Positions 9,801-16,639 of a stretch of DNA of 32,724 nt are shown here, in pieces; within the stretch, counting starts at the first letter, position 1, and each line of letters starts with the position of its first letter. This DNA comes from JAPUME01 sp964605715 (GTDB lineage: Bacteria; Acidobacteriota; Terriglobia; UBA7540; JAPUME01). The position numbers and the translations under genes were made by a program. The notes beneath the pieces were generated by a model. The model saw only the letters and a program-made list of their open reading frames with translations. It was not told the DNA's origin and did no database searches. Where the stretch lies: NCBI GenBank assembly GCA_964605715.1, contig CAZSDV010000022.1, positions 1 through 32,724 of the forward strand, in the 5' to 3' direction.

Positions 9801-10307
9801 GTTGGCATCGACTTGTACCTGCAAATGCTCGATCAGTCTGTTCGTGAACTGAAGGGCCAACCGACGCGAACGGAGCTCCATGCCAACCTAAATTTGGGTA
9901 TAGACATTAAAATTCCAGCTACCTATATAACCGACGAAGGCCAGCGCCTGCGCATGTACAAACGCATTTCAAGTCTCACAGGTTCTGAAGAACGAGATCG
10001 TCTGGCCGAAGAACTCCAAGATCGATTTGGCTCACTTCCGCCCTCAGTAAACAATCTACTCGATTACGCTAACCTAAAAGCCCTGGCCGGGGAGCTTGGC
10101 GTGCACTCAATTGACCGAAAATTGGGAGATGTAGCAATCCGGTTTCATCCACAGGCACAAATCCACCCAGGAAAATTAACAAGGTTTATCAGTTCCCGCA
10201 CAGGTTCTAAATTGCGTCCAAGTAGATTGTTTGTGTTTCCACTGAACAGAAAAAAGGACCTTTGCATCCACGAGATTCAAGCTGTATTGTTGGAACTGCG
10301 AGCGTAG
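6816..10307 (+). CDS. mfd: Transcription-repair coupling factor Mfd
   Basis: A 1163-residue superfamily 2 translocase that removes stalled RNA polymerase and recruits UvrA to DNA lesions; E. coli Mfd is 1148 residues. The N-terminal third is UvrB-like. The RNA polymerase-interacting CarD-like domain starts near LKTGDYVVHVDHGIGIYQG. Helicase motifs follow: Walker A GDVGYGKT at residues 654-661, DEEQ at 755-758, TLSATPIPRTL, and motif VI QLRGRVGRS. The C-terminal part carries the regulatory domain that normally masks UvrA binding. All key motifs look intact. No strong ribosome site precedes the ATG, which suits translation coupled to rfaE2 29 bases upstream. A 9-bp hairpin lies at 8295-8316 inside the gene, about what chance predicts. 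Confidence 0.98.
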   Translation: MNWIETIWRQLNTHVQWNGMIDSLQNGTHEVILAGLTRTAKALAVAGLARELQTPLIILTKSNETADTMRDVIAGCLSASSGAVSKEVISTLPALDCTPYQRRSPHPEIVKARAATLWKLCTGQARIVIAPLMGALVRLRKASVYKSLGIDLACKDKISLYELERHLLRVGYQPSDLVEVPGNFSLRGGIVDVFSPESDWPVRLEFFGDEIETIREYDPGSQRSQKVILKTQLLPLSEYSPTPEHFDKLVASLERNRSNKDERLQDSQEGLEVYAGPFPGWEFFTGMVEPASSSLFSLLPDSLVIWDEPAERNRQLVQLSDFLTNSSNEVRDAIPSPPLLQSFYWGADEFRSISKKPTTLHLKELILDEETLTNQYCLRTQSPPKFQGQMDNLMTEVRRWKRQPGEIILILASSGQVEHLGEIFRGYDLPYSLEDNIASKKSKISGPATICISQAQLGEGVILKELNVNLLSEADLFGPSTPARSQRKEHPRVVGLLSDLRDLKTGDYVVHVDHGIGIYQGLKQITLEDMVRDFMLVTYQEDARIYIPLERLDLIQKYRSSGAGKPTLDRLGGTAWVRTKTKVKRALREMAGELLKLYAQRKMASIKAVSPDSDWQREFEATFEFEETLDQITVIQEIKDDLESGQPMDRLLCGDVGYGKTEVAMRAAFKVIQENQQVVVLTPTTVLAFQHYETFRRRFSTFPVHIEMLSRFRTAAEKKKILQDASAGKIDILIGTHRLLSKDVLFLNLGMIIIDEEQRFGVRHKERLKKFGDGIHVLTLSATPIPRTLNMSLGGLRDLSLIETPPKDRLSIQTQVSTFSETLVQSAILSELGREGQIFFLHNRVESIYSIASLIQRLVPTARLDVAHGQMSERELEKVMLDFIAHKFDVLVSTSIIENGLDIPRANTILINRADRFGLADLYQLRGRVGRSNRRAYAHMLIPTDETITPEARRRLAALQEFSALGSGFRLAALDLELRGAGNLLGGEQHGHLNAVGIDLYLQMLDQSVRELKGQPTRTELHANLNLGIDIKIPATYITDEGQRLRMYKRISSLTGSEERDRLAEELQDRFGSLPPSVNNLLDYANLKALAGELGVHSIDRKLGDVAIRFHPQAQIHPGKLTRFISSRTGSKLRPSRLFVFPLNRKKDLCIHEIQAVLLELRA

Positions 10308-10387
10308 AATATAATGAGCGTTGATGGATTGCTAATATCCTACTGGCCAGAAGAACCTGGGAATACATATTATCGCGGAAAGAAAAT

Positions 10388-11455
10388 ATGAAAACTCCTA
10401 TCAACCATATCTCTCGAAAATTATTTATTTTGAGCGTAGCTCTCTTACTTTTCGTTCCTCCGGCAGAAGGTGCGAGAAAAATTATTGAGAGGATCATTGC
10501 CCGAGTTAATAACAAAATCATCACTCTCACCCAATATCACAAACAGGAAGAAGATCTTCGCAAGCAACTTGCCCAAGTGTGTAAGGGGGGAGATTACCAG
10601 GCCAAGTTCGAAAAAGCTAAAAAGGACTTGCTACGCGATTTAATCGATCAGGCACTTCTAGTGCAAAAAGCACAGGACTTAGATATTTCGGTTGACACTC
10701 GCCTGGTGAAATACCTTGATGGAGTTCGTCAACGATTAGGCCTGGATTCCATGGAAGCCCTAGAGGAAGCTGCAGTGAAGGACGGTATATCTTGGCAGGA
10801 TTATCGAGAAGGTGTAATACGACAGCTCCTAACTCAAGAAGTCATGTACCGCGAGGTGCGTTCACGCATAGTAATTTCCCGACAGGACATTCGCCAGCAT
10901 TACGAAGATCATAAAAAAGATTACAATCGATCTGAAGAAGCCCGCCTTGATCAAATTATGATCTCCAAAAAAGATCGGAATCCTGCAGTGGCAAGAAAAA
11001 TTGCTGAGGAGGTCCTAAAGAAAATCAAGGAAGAGCAAGACTTTGCGGTCCTGGCTAACAAGTACTCAGACCATAGCACGGCCCCATTAGGCGGTGATAC
11101 AGGATGGTTTCTTCGAGGAACAATGAGCCCGGAATTTGAAAAACTAGCCTTTGAGCTCCCAATAGGAGAGACGTCCGGAATCCTCGATATGGGAGATGAG
11201 TTCCGTATCGTCAAAGTAGCTAATCGTCATGAGGCCGGAATCGCAAGCTTCGAAGAAATGGAACCGATCATTTCTGATCAAATGTACATGGAGAAGATGC
11301 AACCTGACCTGCGCAAGTTCCTCGTTAAACTTCGCCAAGAAAGCCATATCAAACTTATTCAGGGCTATGTTGACACCGGCGCTGTACTCAAGGACGCCTC
11401 CTCACGCAGAGGAGGAAACCGCATCATCAATGAGGCTATCGGGAACCGGAACTAA
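10388..11455 (+). CDS. SurA/PpiC-type periplasmic peptidyl-prolyl cis-trans isomerase
   Basis: A 355-residue secreted foldase. An N-terminal signal peptide (LFILSVALLLFVPPAEGA, likely cleaved near residue 29) is followed by a SurA_N-like segment (IARVNNKIITLTQYHKQEE), then a single parvulin domain at about residues 180-275 with the hallmarks FAVLANKYSDHSTAPLGGDTGWF and PIGETSGIL. One parvulin domain rather than the two of E. coli SurA is common in other phyla. The likely role is chaperoning outer-membrane proteins such as LptD and TonB-dependent receptors. The gene begins 80 bases after mfd and ends 7 bases before the next gene, so it is part of the same operon. Confidence 0.92.
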   Translation: MKTPINHISRKLFILSVALLLFVPPAEGARKIIERIIARVNNKIITLTQYHKQEEDLRKQLAQVCKGGDYQAKFEKAKKDLLRDLIDQALLVQKAQDLDISVDTRLVKYLDGVRQRLGLDSMEALEEAAVKDGISWQDYREGVIRQLLTQEVMYREVRSRIVISRQDIRQHYEDHKKDYNRSEEARLDQIMISKKDRNPAVARKIAEEVLKKIKEEQDFAVLANKYSDHSTAPLGGDTGWFLRGTMSPEFEKLAFELPIGETSGILDMGDEFRIVKVANRHEAGIASFEEMEPIISDQMYMEKMQPDLRKFLVKLRQESHIKLIQGYVDTGAVLKDASSRRGGNRIINEAIGNRN

Positions 11456-11462
11456 ACGGACT

Positions 11463-12500
11463 ATGAAGGATTTATTTGTCAAAGACCTGACAGCTAATCA
11501 GACCATAAGCTCTTCCTTCTTGGTTAAGGAAAAGTTGCTCCGCCCTCGGAGGAACGACCCTGCTAAAGTTTATCTTTCCATAAAACTAGGTGACCGAACG
11601 GGGGAAATTGAGGGGCGGATCTGGGAAAATGCGGATTGTCTAAGCCAGGAGTTTCAAGCTCATGATGTAATCCAGGTTAGTGGGAAGGTGGAACTCTATC
11701 AAGGCACAAAGCAATTGAACATCTACTCCCTCCAGCGCTGCCCGGCGACCGAGGCAGATCTCGCAAATTTTCTACCTTCCACCACTAAAAATGTAAATCA
11801 AATGTACGCTGACCTGCTAGCCAATGCTGAGAACTTCGACAACGAAAAACTAAAGGGGCTTCTCCTTAGCTTGCTTAAAGACCCTGAGCTTGCCGGGCGA
11901 ATCAAACTCGCCCCAGCAGCCATGGTAATGCACCACGCCTACGTAGGAGGACTCCTGGAGCATATTACATCCATGATGAAGCTTGCCGGGCGAATTGCGG
12001 ACCATTACCCAGTTCTGGACAAAGAATTACTCCAATGTGGAGTAATTCTTCATGACATTGGAAAGCTATACGAATTCAACTACAACCGCTCACTCGAATA
12101 CTCTACTCGTGGCCGACTTGTAGGCCATATGGCAATTGGTCTAGAAATTCTCAGAGATAAAATCGCCAGTCTTACCAGCTTTCCTTCAGCCCTTCAATAT
12201 CGATTGGAACACATGATTCTAAGCCACCACGGAGAATACGAGTTTGGATCACCAGTCTTACCAGCTTTCCCGGAAGCCATGGCACTCCATCTTATGGACC
12301 AGATTGACTCTAAACTTCAGAGCATGGATGCGCAATACGAGCGAGACAAAGAGCTTCCAGGAGATTGGACTGATCGAAACCGTGCTCTGCGCCGCACGTT
12401 GCTAAAACCTACAGCTGGGACTTCAGCAGCCCATGAAGATAAAGACTCTGAAACCTCAGATGCCCAACCAAGAAAAACAGGGAAACCCTTAACCCCATGA
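11463..12500 (+). CDS. YhaM-like 3'-5' exoribonuclease (OB-fold plus HD domain)
   Basis: A 345-residue protein with an N-terminal OB-fold nucleic-acid-binding domain (about residues 10-95, with VYLSIKLGDRTGEIEGRIW and DVIQVSGKVELYQG) and a C-terminal HD phosphohydrolase domain (about 155-300; HHAYVGGLLEH and the HD pair His197-Asp198 in ILHDIGK). This is the YhaM/CBF1 arrangement, a metal-dependent 3'-5' exonuclease acting on RNA and DNA, best known from Firmicutes. I chose ATG 11463 (MKDLFVKDL) because the family begins this way and the long in-frame extension from 11229 overlaps the foldase gene. The tail after residue ~315 is polar and probably disordered. The 7-base spacing implies co-translation with the foldase. 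Confidence 0.92.
   Translation: MKDLFVKDLTANQTISSSFLVKEKLLRPRRNDPAKVYLSIKLGDRTGEIEGRIWENADCLSQEFQAHDVIQVSGKVELYQGTKQLNIYSLQRCPATEADLANFLPSTTKNVNQMYADLLANAENFDNEKLKGLLLSLLKDPELAGRIKLAPAAMVMHHAYVGGLLEHITSMMKLAGRIADHYPVLDKELLQCGVILHDIGKLYEFNYNRSLEYSTRGRLVGHMAIGLEILRDKIASLTSFPSALQYRLEHMILSHHGEYEFGSPVLPAFPEAMALHLMDQIDSKLQSMDAQYERDKELPGDWTDRNRALRRTLLKPTAGTSAAHEDKDSETSDAQPRKTGKPLTP
12022..12050. repeat. Perfect 12-bp inverted repeat inside the yhaM-like gene
   Basis: AAGAATTACTCC (12022-12033) and its exact reverse complement (12039-12050) flank a 5-base loop. It encodes KELLQCGVIL just before the catalytic HD pair, so it is fully within the coding sequence. Confidence 0.85.
12166..12270 (+). repeat. 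19-base exact direct repeat read in two frames
   Basis: CCAGTCTTACCAGCTTTCC occurs at 12166-12184 and 12252-12270. The 86-base offset is not a multiple of three, so the copies encode different residues (SLTSFP and PVLPAF). A separate 16-base repeat lies nearby at 11887-11902 and 11980-11995, in the same frame. Confidence 0.85.
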
Positions 12501-12537
12501 GCTTAACTTCTAACGTTGAGGCACGGATGCTTCAACA

Positions 12538-12894
12538 ATGACCCCTGACTCTTTTTCTTCTCGCCTTAAGCTTCCCTCGCTTGAATTTGATTGCATGAAA
12601 GTTATCTGGATCCTGGGACAAGGGACGGTGAAACAAGTTCATCAAAATTTGGCTTCTAACAAGTCCTTGGCTTACACTACTGTCCTTACAGTTTTGGACC
12701 GCCTATACAAAAAAGAGGTAGTTCGCAGGAAAAAAATAGGAAGAGCTTACTTCTACTATCCCGTCTACCTAGAGGAGGATGCCAGAAAAGATGCCCTAGA
12801 AAACCTTATGAGGGGGTTTTTTGGAGGTTCCAAGCATCAATTAACCAATTATATAAAGAGGCTAGATGCCCGAGCAATTTCCTCGGATGATTGA
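12538..12894 (+). CDS. BlaI/MecI/CopY-family winged-helix repressor
   Basis: A 118-residue DNA-binding repressor. The winged helix is clear: LEFDCMKVIWILGQGTVKQV, then the recognition helix and wing LAYTTVLTVLDRLYKKEVVRRKKIGRAYFY (residues 44-73), followed by the C-terminal dimerisation helix. BlaI and MecI repress beta-lactamase or PBP2a genes and are inactivated by the BlaR1/MecR1 sensor protease, usually encoded next door. No such sensor or beta-lactamase gene is present here. The gene starts 37 bases after the yhaM-like gene, so it may be read from the same transcript. Its target is unknown; self-regulation or envelope-stress control is a guess. Confidence 0.92.
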   Translation: MTPDSFSSRLKLPSLEFDCMKVIWILGQGTVKQVHQNLASNKSLAYTTVLTVLDRLYKKEVVRRKKIGRAYFYYPVYLEEDARKDALENLMRGFFGGSKHQLTNYIKRLDARAISSDD

Positions 12895-13024
12895 CGAGTG
12901 AGAATTTCCCAAGTCATACTGAAGGCAGGAAGCCTCATATTAAGCCAAACCACAACGAAGGAATGTGCTCCCGGCTCAAATTGAGGAACCATGCAATCCT
13001 CTCAGAGCTAACACGTTAAATAAC

Positions 13025-13930
13025 CTATCCTTCTTCTTGTCCTTCAACATGTCCACTCTTTTGTCTCTGCCACAGACGATAAACCTCACTTCGAGAAAGC
13101 CCGTGAGCTTTGGCCACCGCTTTCATTGCCTCCTTCTCCTTTAAACCTTTTTCTTTCATGGCTTGGGCCACTTCATCAGCTGGAGAAATTTGTTCAACCA
13201 AAACAGATTGTTCATCAGGAGGTCCAACAATAAGAGTTATTTCACCCTTCAGGGATCGACCATCAAGTTGCTCCAGAATTAGGCTAATACGCCCCCGGAG
13301 AAATTCTTCATGCACTTTTGTAATCTCACGGGCGACAGCGACCTGTCTATCACCCAGTGTATTTTGAATTTCTTCAAGCGTTTTCTTTAATCGTTGTGGT
13401 GCTTCATAAAAGACCAGAACAATGGAAAGGGAACGTATCCGTTCGAGGGCCTTTCGTCGCGGAAATCGGCGGGCAGGTAGAAATCCTTGAAAGGAAAAAT
13501 GCTTGACGGGTAGACCGGATGCCGCCAAGGCCGCCGCAAAAGAGGATGCTCCAGGAATAGGAATAACATTCACGTGGGATTGAATGGCAAGTTTCACCAA
13601 GCGATATCCAGGATCTGAAATCAATGGCATTCCTGCATCTGATACTAGGGCAATCCTGGCCCCCTGTTTAAGCTTCAACGTCAACTCTGGAGCACGGGCA
13701 ACTTCATTGTGTTCGTGATAGCTCAGGGTAGGTTTTTGGATTTTATAGTGGTTAAGCAGTTTACGAGTTTGACGGGTATCCTCGCATGCCACTAGATCAA
13801 CTTCTTTGAGGATTTGGAGTGCCCTTAAGGTTACGTCCCCGAGATTCCCAATCGGCGTTCCAACAAGGTAAAGCTTACCTTCGCTGTCACCTTGTCTGTG
13901 AGATGGCGATTCAATTGACTGTGTAGTCAC
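13025..13930 (-). CDS. rsmI: 16S rRNA (cytidine-1402-2'-O)-methyltransferase RsmI
   Basis: An SAM-dependent tetrapyrrole-methylase-fold enzyme that 2'-O-methylates C1402 of 16S rRNA in the P site. Motifs: LYLVGTPIGNLGDVTLRAL at the N-terminus, ACEDTRQTRKLLNHY, ALVSDAGMPLISDPG, PIPGASSFAAALAASGLP, and the GEITLIVGP strand near the end. A C-terminal helical extension (EKGLKEKEAMKAVAKAHGLSRSEVYRL) is typical of the family. The start is uncertain: GTG at 13930 has AGAGG seven bases upstream and gives 301 residues; GTG at 13966 gives 313. It converges with the BlaI gene across 130 bases in which I see no convincing terminator. Confidence 0.95.
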   Translation of the reverse strand: MTTQSIESPSHRQGDSEGKLYLVGTPIGNLGDVTLRALQILKEVDLVACEDTRQTRKLLNHYKIQKPTLSYHEHNEVARAPELTLKLKQGARIALVSDAGMPLISDPGYRLVKLAIQSHVNVIPIPGASSFAAALAASGLPVKHFSFQGFLPARRFPRRKALERIRSLSIVLVFYEAPQRLKKTLEEIQNTLGDRQVAVAREITKVHEEFLRGRISLILEQLDGRSLKGEITLIVGPPDEQSVLVEQISPADEVAQAMKEKGLKEKEAMKAVAKAHGLSRSEVYRLWQRQKSGHVEGQEEG

Positions 13931-14014
13931 GCTGAATACCTCTACTTTCCCTCGAACCTCCACCACCTATCCCCAAACGAGCCAATCAGCTAATACAATG
14001 CCCAGAAACAGAAA

Positions 14015-14044
14015 ACCCCGCTCACAACAGGGTTGGAGCGGGGT
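14015..14044 (-). terminator. Intrinsic terminator of the tonB-exb-TPR operon
   Basis: ACCCCGCTC (14015-14023) and GAGCGGGGT (14036-14044) form a perfect 9-bp GC-rich stem with a 12-base loop. Read on the minus strand it is followed by TTTTCTGTTTC, and it begins 24 bases after the TPR gene stop codon. Stem, T-tract and location agree. Confidence 0.85.
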
Positions 14045-14068
14045 AAGAGTAAAACTCAGAAATGAAAA

Positions 14069-14853
14069 CTAATCATCCTCCTGAAGCGCTGCTCTCTTCA
14101 AATCAAGCGATTTAGACATCCAGAGGTCGGCAGTCTTAATATCTTCTTTCCGTGCAGCGGCCTCTTCCTGTAAATCAGCTCGTTGGCGATAGAGGAGATT
14201 TAGGTAAGCCATTGCATCAGAGTAGTTGGGCCGAAGCTCAATCGCTTGTTCCAGGCTTACGATACCCTCATCCACAATTTCAGAATTCTTTTCCGCAAGC
14301 TTCTCTCGCTCACGGCGCGGAAGTGGCTTAGCCGCGTCGAGGAGCCTCAACTTGTTTCGGACGTCTTGATTATCGGGATATGAAATCGCCCAGTCGATCA
14401 CTCCAATCCAGTAATGCGGTTCAGGATTATTAGGATCCACCTGAATCACCTTACGTTGATAATCTTTTGCCTCATCAAACTTCTTCATATTATAATAAAT
14501 GCTCGCAATTCCNNNNNNNNNNCGAATAGCGAGTTGGTGTTACCCGGTTCAACCTTCAGAACCTCCCCGAACTCCCTAATTGCCGTTTCACCGATGTTAA
14601 TATTTTCTGCAGATTCACCGCCGGGTATGTACTGCGATGCCCATGACGTGGCCAGATAAAGCTTGGCGTTTATAAGAGTGGGATCCAGATCAATGGCTTT
14701 GCGAAAAAAAGTAATTGCCTGCTGAAATTGTGCGCTTCGATAGGCATGCACACCCTTATTAAGCTGGTCCCTTGCCCGTAGCCTCGTACAACTCACAGAG
14801 GTAAGTGCCACGCAGGCAAGCAACACAACAGTTAACCACATCTTGAATCTCAT
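14069..14853 (-). CDS. TPR-repeat lipoprotein, interrupted by an assembly gap
   Basis: A secreted tetratricopeptide-repeat protein, last gene of the tonB/exb operon. The start at 14853 (MRFKMWLTVVLLACVALTSVSC) gives a lipoprotein-type signal with Cys22; AAGGA and GGAGG lie just upstream. TPR units are visible at ARDQLNKGVHAYRSAQFQQA and, after the gap, ASIYYNMKKFDEAKDYQ. Ten Ns at 14513-14522 split the gene, and the two sides lie in different frames as written. If the gap is closed with a one-base overlap of the flanks the frame is restored and the unit across the join is exactly 34 residues, so I read this as one intact gene. TPR lipoproteins probably act as scaffolds; the role here is unknown beyond its link to TonB energisation. 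Confidence 0.85.
14513..14522. other. Assembly gap (10 N) inside the TPR gene
   Basis: Ten unknown bases. The reading frames on the two sides differ by one base, so the true length is not 10: any value congruent to 2 modulo 3, which includes a one-base overlap of the flanks, restores the frame. Confidence 0.98.
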
Positions 14854-14913
14854 TTTCCTTCGCCTCCACAATCCACCCTGAAGTTTCAGAGCTGGCCGAC
14901 AACCTACCAACTA

Positions 14914-15354
14914 CTAGTTCCCATCCATCATTTTTGGGGTCATCAGGCCAATCTTGTCAATGCCAGCGCCCTTGGCCACATCAATTACGGCTGCCACATC
15001 GGAAAACGGCAGAGATTCGGCCCCCCGAACAAACATGACCCGTTCGCTTCGAGTCTTGAAAATATCCTCAAGCCGACTGCCAAGCAACCGGAAATCAATC
15101 TCATCTTGGTTAATTTTGACCTTGCGGGTGATCGGGTACTCATCCTCAATAGATACAACGACTGTCCGATTAACTACGTCCTGTTTGGGTGGTTCCGCAT
15201 CAGGGTTTGGCTGTGGGACAAGAGCATCCAGCCCCTTGGGGACCAGTGGCGTGATTACCATGAAAATAATAATCAACACTAACAAAACATCTATCAAGGG
15301 CGTAATGTTGATCTCTGACATAGCACCCTTATCACCACCTACGTTCATGGACAT
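14914..15354 (-). CDS. exbD: ExbD/TolR biopolymer transporter (second copy in operon)
   Basis: A 146-residue single-pass inner-membrane protein of the proton-driven ExbB-ExbD motor. The start at 15354 (MSMNVGGDKGAMSEINITPL) has GGAGG about 8 bases upstream; an in-frame ATG at 15378 would add 8 residues. The helix LIDVLLVLIIIFMVITPLV carries the conserved proton-carrying Asp (Asp22). The periplasmic domain ends with the family pattern VMFVRGAESLPFSDVAAVIDVAKGAGIDKIGL. It differs from the first ExbD in its loop, so it is a paralogue rather than a recent copy. Two ExbD genes in tandem suggest a mixed ExbD assembly. Confidence 0.94.
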   Translation of the reverse strand: MSMNVGGDKGAMSEINITPLIDVLLVLIIIFMVITPLVPKGLDALVPQPNPDAEPPKQDVVNRTVVVSIEDEYPITRKVKINQDEIDFRLLGSRLEDIFKTRSERVMFVRGAESLPFSDVAAVIDVAKGAGIDKIGLMTPKMMDGN

Positions 15355-15434
15355 ATGGACACCCTCCTGCATTTTCAATTACTGGCAACAAATACCCAGA
15401 GGCCAATGAGATACCTAATAGGACCTTGTATCGA

Positions 15435-15890
15435 CTAAGGTGACCCCACTGGAGCCTGAGCTGCTTCAAGCGGACTGGCTTCCGTCTCAATTTTGTCTGT
15501 CAGCAGGCCTATATGATCTACACCTGCTGCACGGACACCGTCCACTACCGTGACGACGTCACCGTACTTGGCACGAGCATCACCTTTTACGTAGACGGTC
15601 TTATCAAGCTTCTCAGCAACCGCCTCCTCTACCCCAGATGTGATTCCGTCAGGTTGAATCATGGTCGTACCGAGAAATATCCGCCCATCGCGGGTAATAG
15701 CAAGCAGGATAGCATCCTCCTTGTCCGCATCCGCCATTGAGCGTGGATTCTCAGTCCGAGCCATATCCACACTGACACCTTTCTGGAGCATAGGGGTAAT
15801 CACCATGAAGATGATAAGCAAGACCAGCATGACATCCGCCATGGGCGTCACGTTGATTTCCCCATTCACTGGGGGTGCTTTCCATTTCAT
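15435..15890 (-). CDS. exbD: ExbD/TolR biopolymer transporter (first copy in operon)
   Basis: A 151-residue partner of ExbB. The single helix MADVMLVLLIIFMVITPML carries the conserved Asp19 thought to shuttle protons, and the periplasmic domain closes with TVYVKGDARAKYGDVVTVVDGVRAAGVDHIGLLTDK. Its ATG overlaps the ExbB stop codon by one base (TAATG), so translation is coupled and ExbB:ExbD stoichiometry is probably controlled this way. The last ~15 residues are an Ala/Pro-rich tail. Eighty bases separate it from the second exbD. Confidence 0.94.
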   Translation of the reverse strand: MKWKAPPVNGEINVTPMADVMLVLLIIFMVITPMLQKGVSVDMARTENPRSMADADKEDAILLAITRDGRIFLGTTMIQPDGITSGVEEAVAEKLDKTVYVKGDARAKYGDVVTVVDGVRAAGVDHIGLLTDKIETEASPLEAAQAPVGSP

Positions 15891-16591
15891 TATTTGCCTA
15901 CCCGTTTAATAAAATAATCGATCAACTCGGAAGAGGAATTATCCATTTCCACGTCGAAAGATTCAACCTTGCCAGTGAAGTAGTTGAACATCCACACGGC
16001 CGGGACTGCCACGAACAGGCCGACTGCAGTTACCACCAAGGCCTCGGCAATTCCACCAGCAACAGCCGCCAAACCCGTGGCTTTAGCTTGGGCGATCCCC
16101 TGGAAGGCGTTAATGATACCGACGACGGTTCCGAAGAGACCTACAAAGGGGGCGGTTGCCCCGATCGTCGCCAGTCCGCCAATCCCGCGTTTCAACTCAG
16201 CGTGAACAATCGCAGCTGCCCGTTCAAGGGCTCGTTGGGAAGACTCAATTCCCTGATCCACCTTAAACTCCTGTAGTCCAGCTCCAACAACCTTAGCCAG
16301 ATGGCTATGTTTGTTGTGGTCTGCAATACTGATGGCCTCATCAATTTTTCCGTCCTTTAGTGCTCCAGCAACCAAGGGAGCAAATTGACGCGATTGCTTT
16401 CGAGCTGTACTGAAGGCAATAAATCGGTCAATCATGACGCCAATCGACCAAGCTGACATGACAAACAGCAAGACAACAACCAACCGGGCAGGCCACCCCA
16501 TTAACCGCCACATGCTAATCGGATCAAAAGCAATAACCTCTCCATGTTGGAGAAGCCAAAGGCCTAATGGAAACAATTTCGCAGTAAGCAT
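15890..16591 (-). CDS. exbB: ExbB/TolQ/MotA proton-channel protein
   Basis: A 233-residue inner-membrane protein that with ExbD uses the proton gradient to energise TonB. Three membrane segments are visible: ARLVVVLLFVMSAWSIGVMI, then after a cytoplasmic loop GIGGLATIGATAPFVGLFGTVVGII and LVVTAVGLFVAVPAVWMFNYF. The GATAPFVGLFGTVVGIINAF motif is the family signature. I chose ATG 16591 (MLTAKLFPLG), with AGGAAGGG a little far upstream; a TTG at 16624 is an in-frame alternative. It follows tonB by 48 bases and overlaps the next exbD. Confidence 0.95.
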   Translation of the reverse strand: MLTAKLFPLGLWLLQHGEVIAFDPISMWRLMGWPARLVVVLLFVMSAWSIGVMIDRFIAFSTARKQSRQFAPLVAGALKDGKIDEAISIADHNKHSHLAKVVGAGLQEFKVDQGIESSQRALERAAAIVHAELKRGIGGLATIGATAPFVGLFGTVVGIINAFQGIAQAKATGLAAVAGGIAEALVVTAVGLFVAVPAVWMFNYFTGKVESFDVEMDNSSSELIDYFIKRVGK

Positions 16592-16639
16592 TTTTTTTAA
16601 GTTCCCTTCCTGAAGAAATTTCAAAAACCAGCGCTGCTA

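Noticed and set aside
11229..11462. A 78-residue N-terminal extension of the YhaM-like protein
   Set aside because: It overlaps the foldase gene in another frame and has no family similarity; the start at 11463 fits the family.
12895..13024. A terminator between the convergent BlaI and rsmI genes
   Set aside because: Only a 5-bp GAGGA/TCCTC stem without a T-tract is visible.
14485..14530. A true frameshift or pseudogene in the TPR gene
   Set aside because: The frame change coincides exactly with the N run and disappears if the gap length is wrong, so an assembly artefact is simpler.
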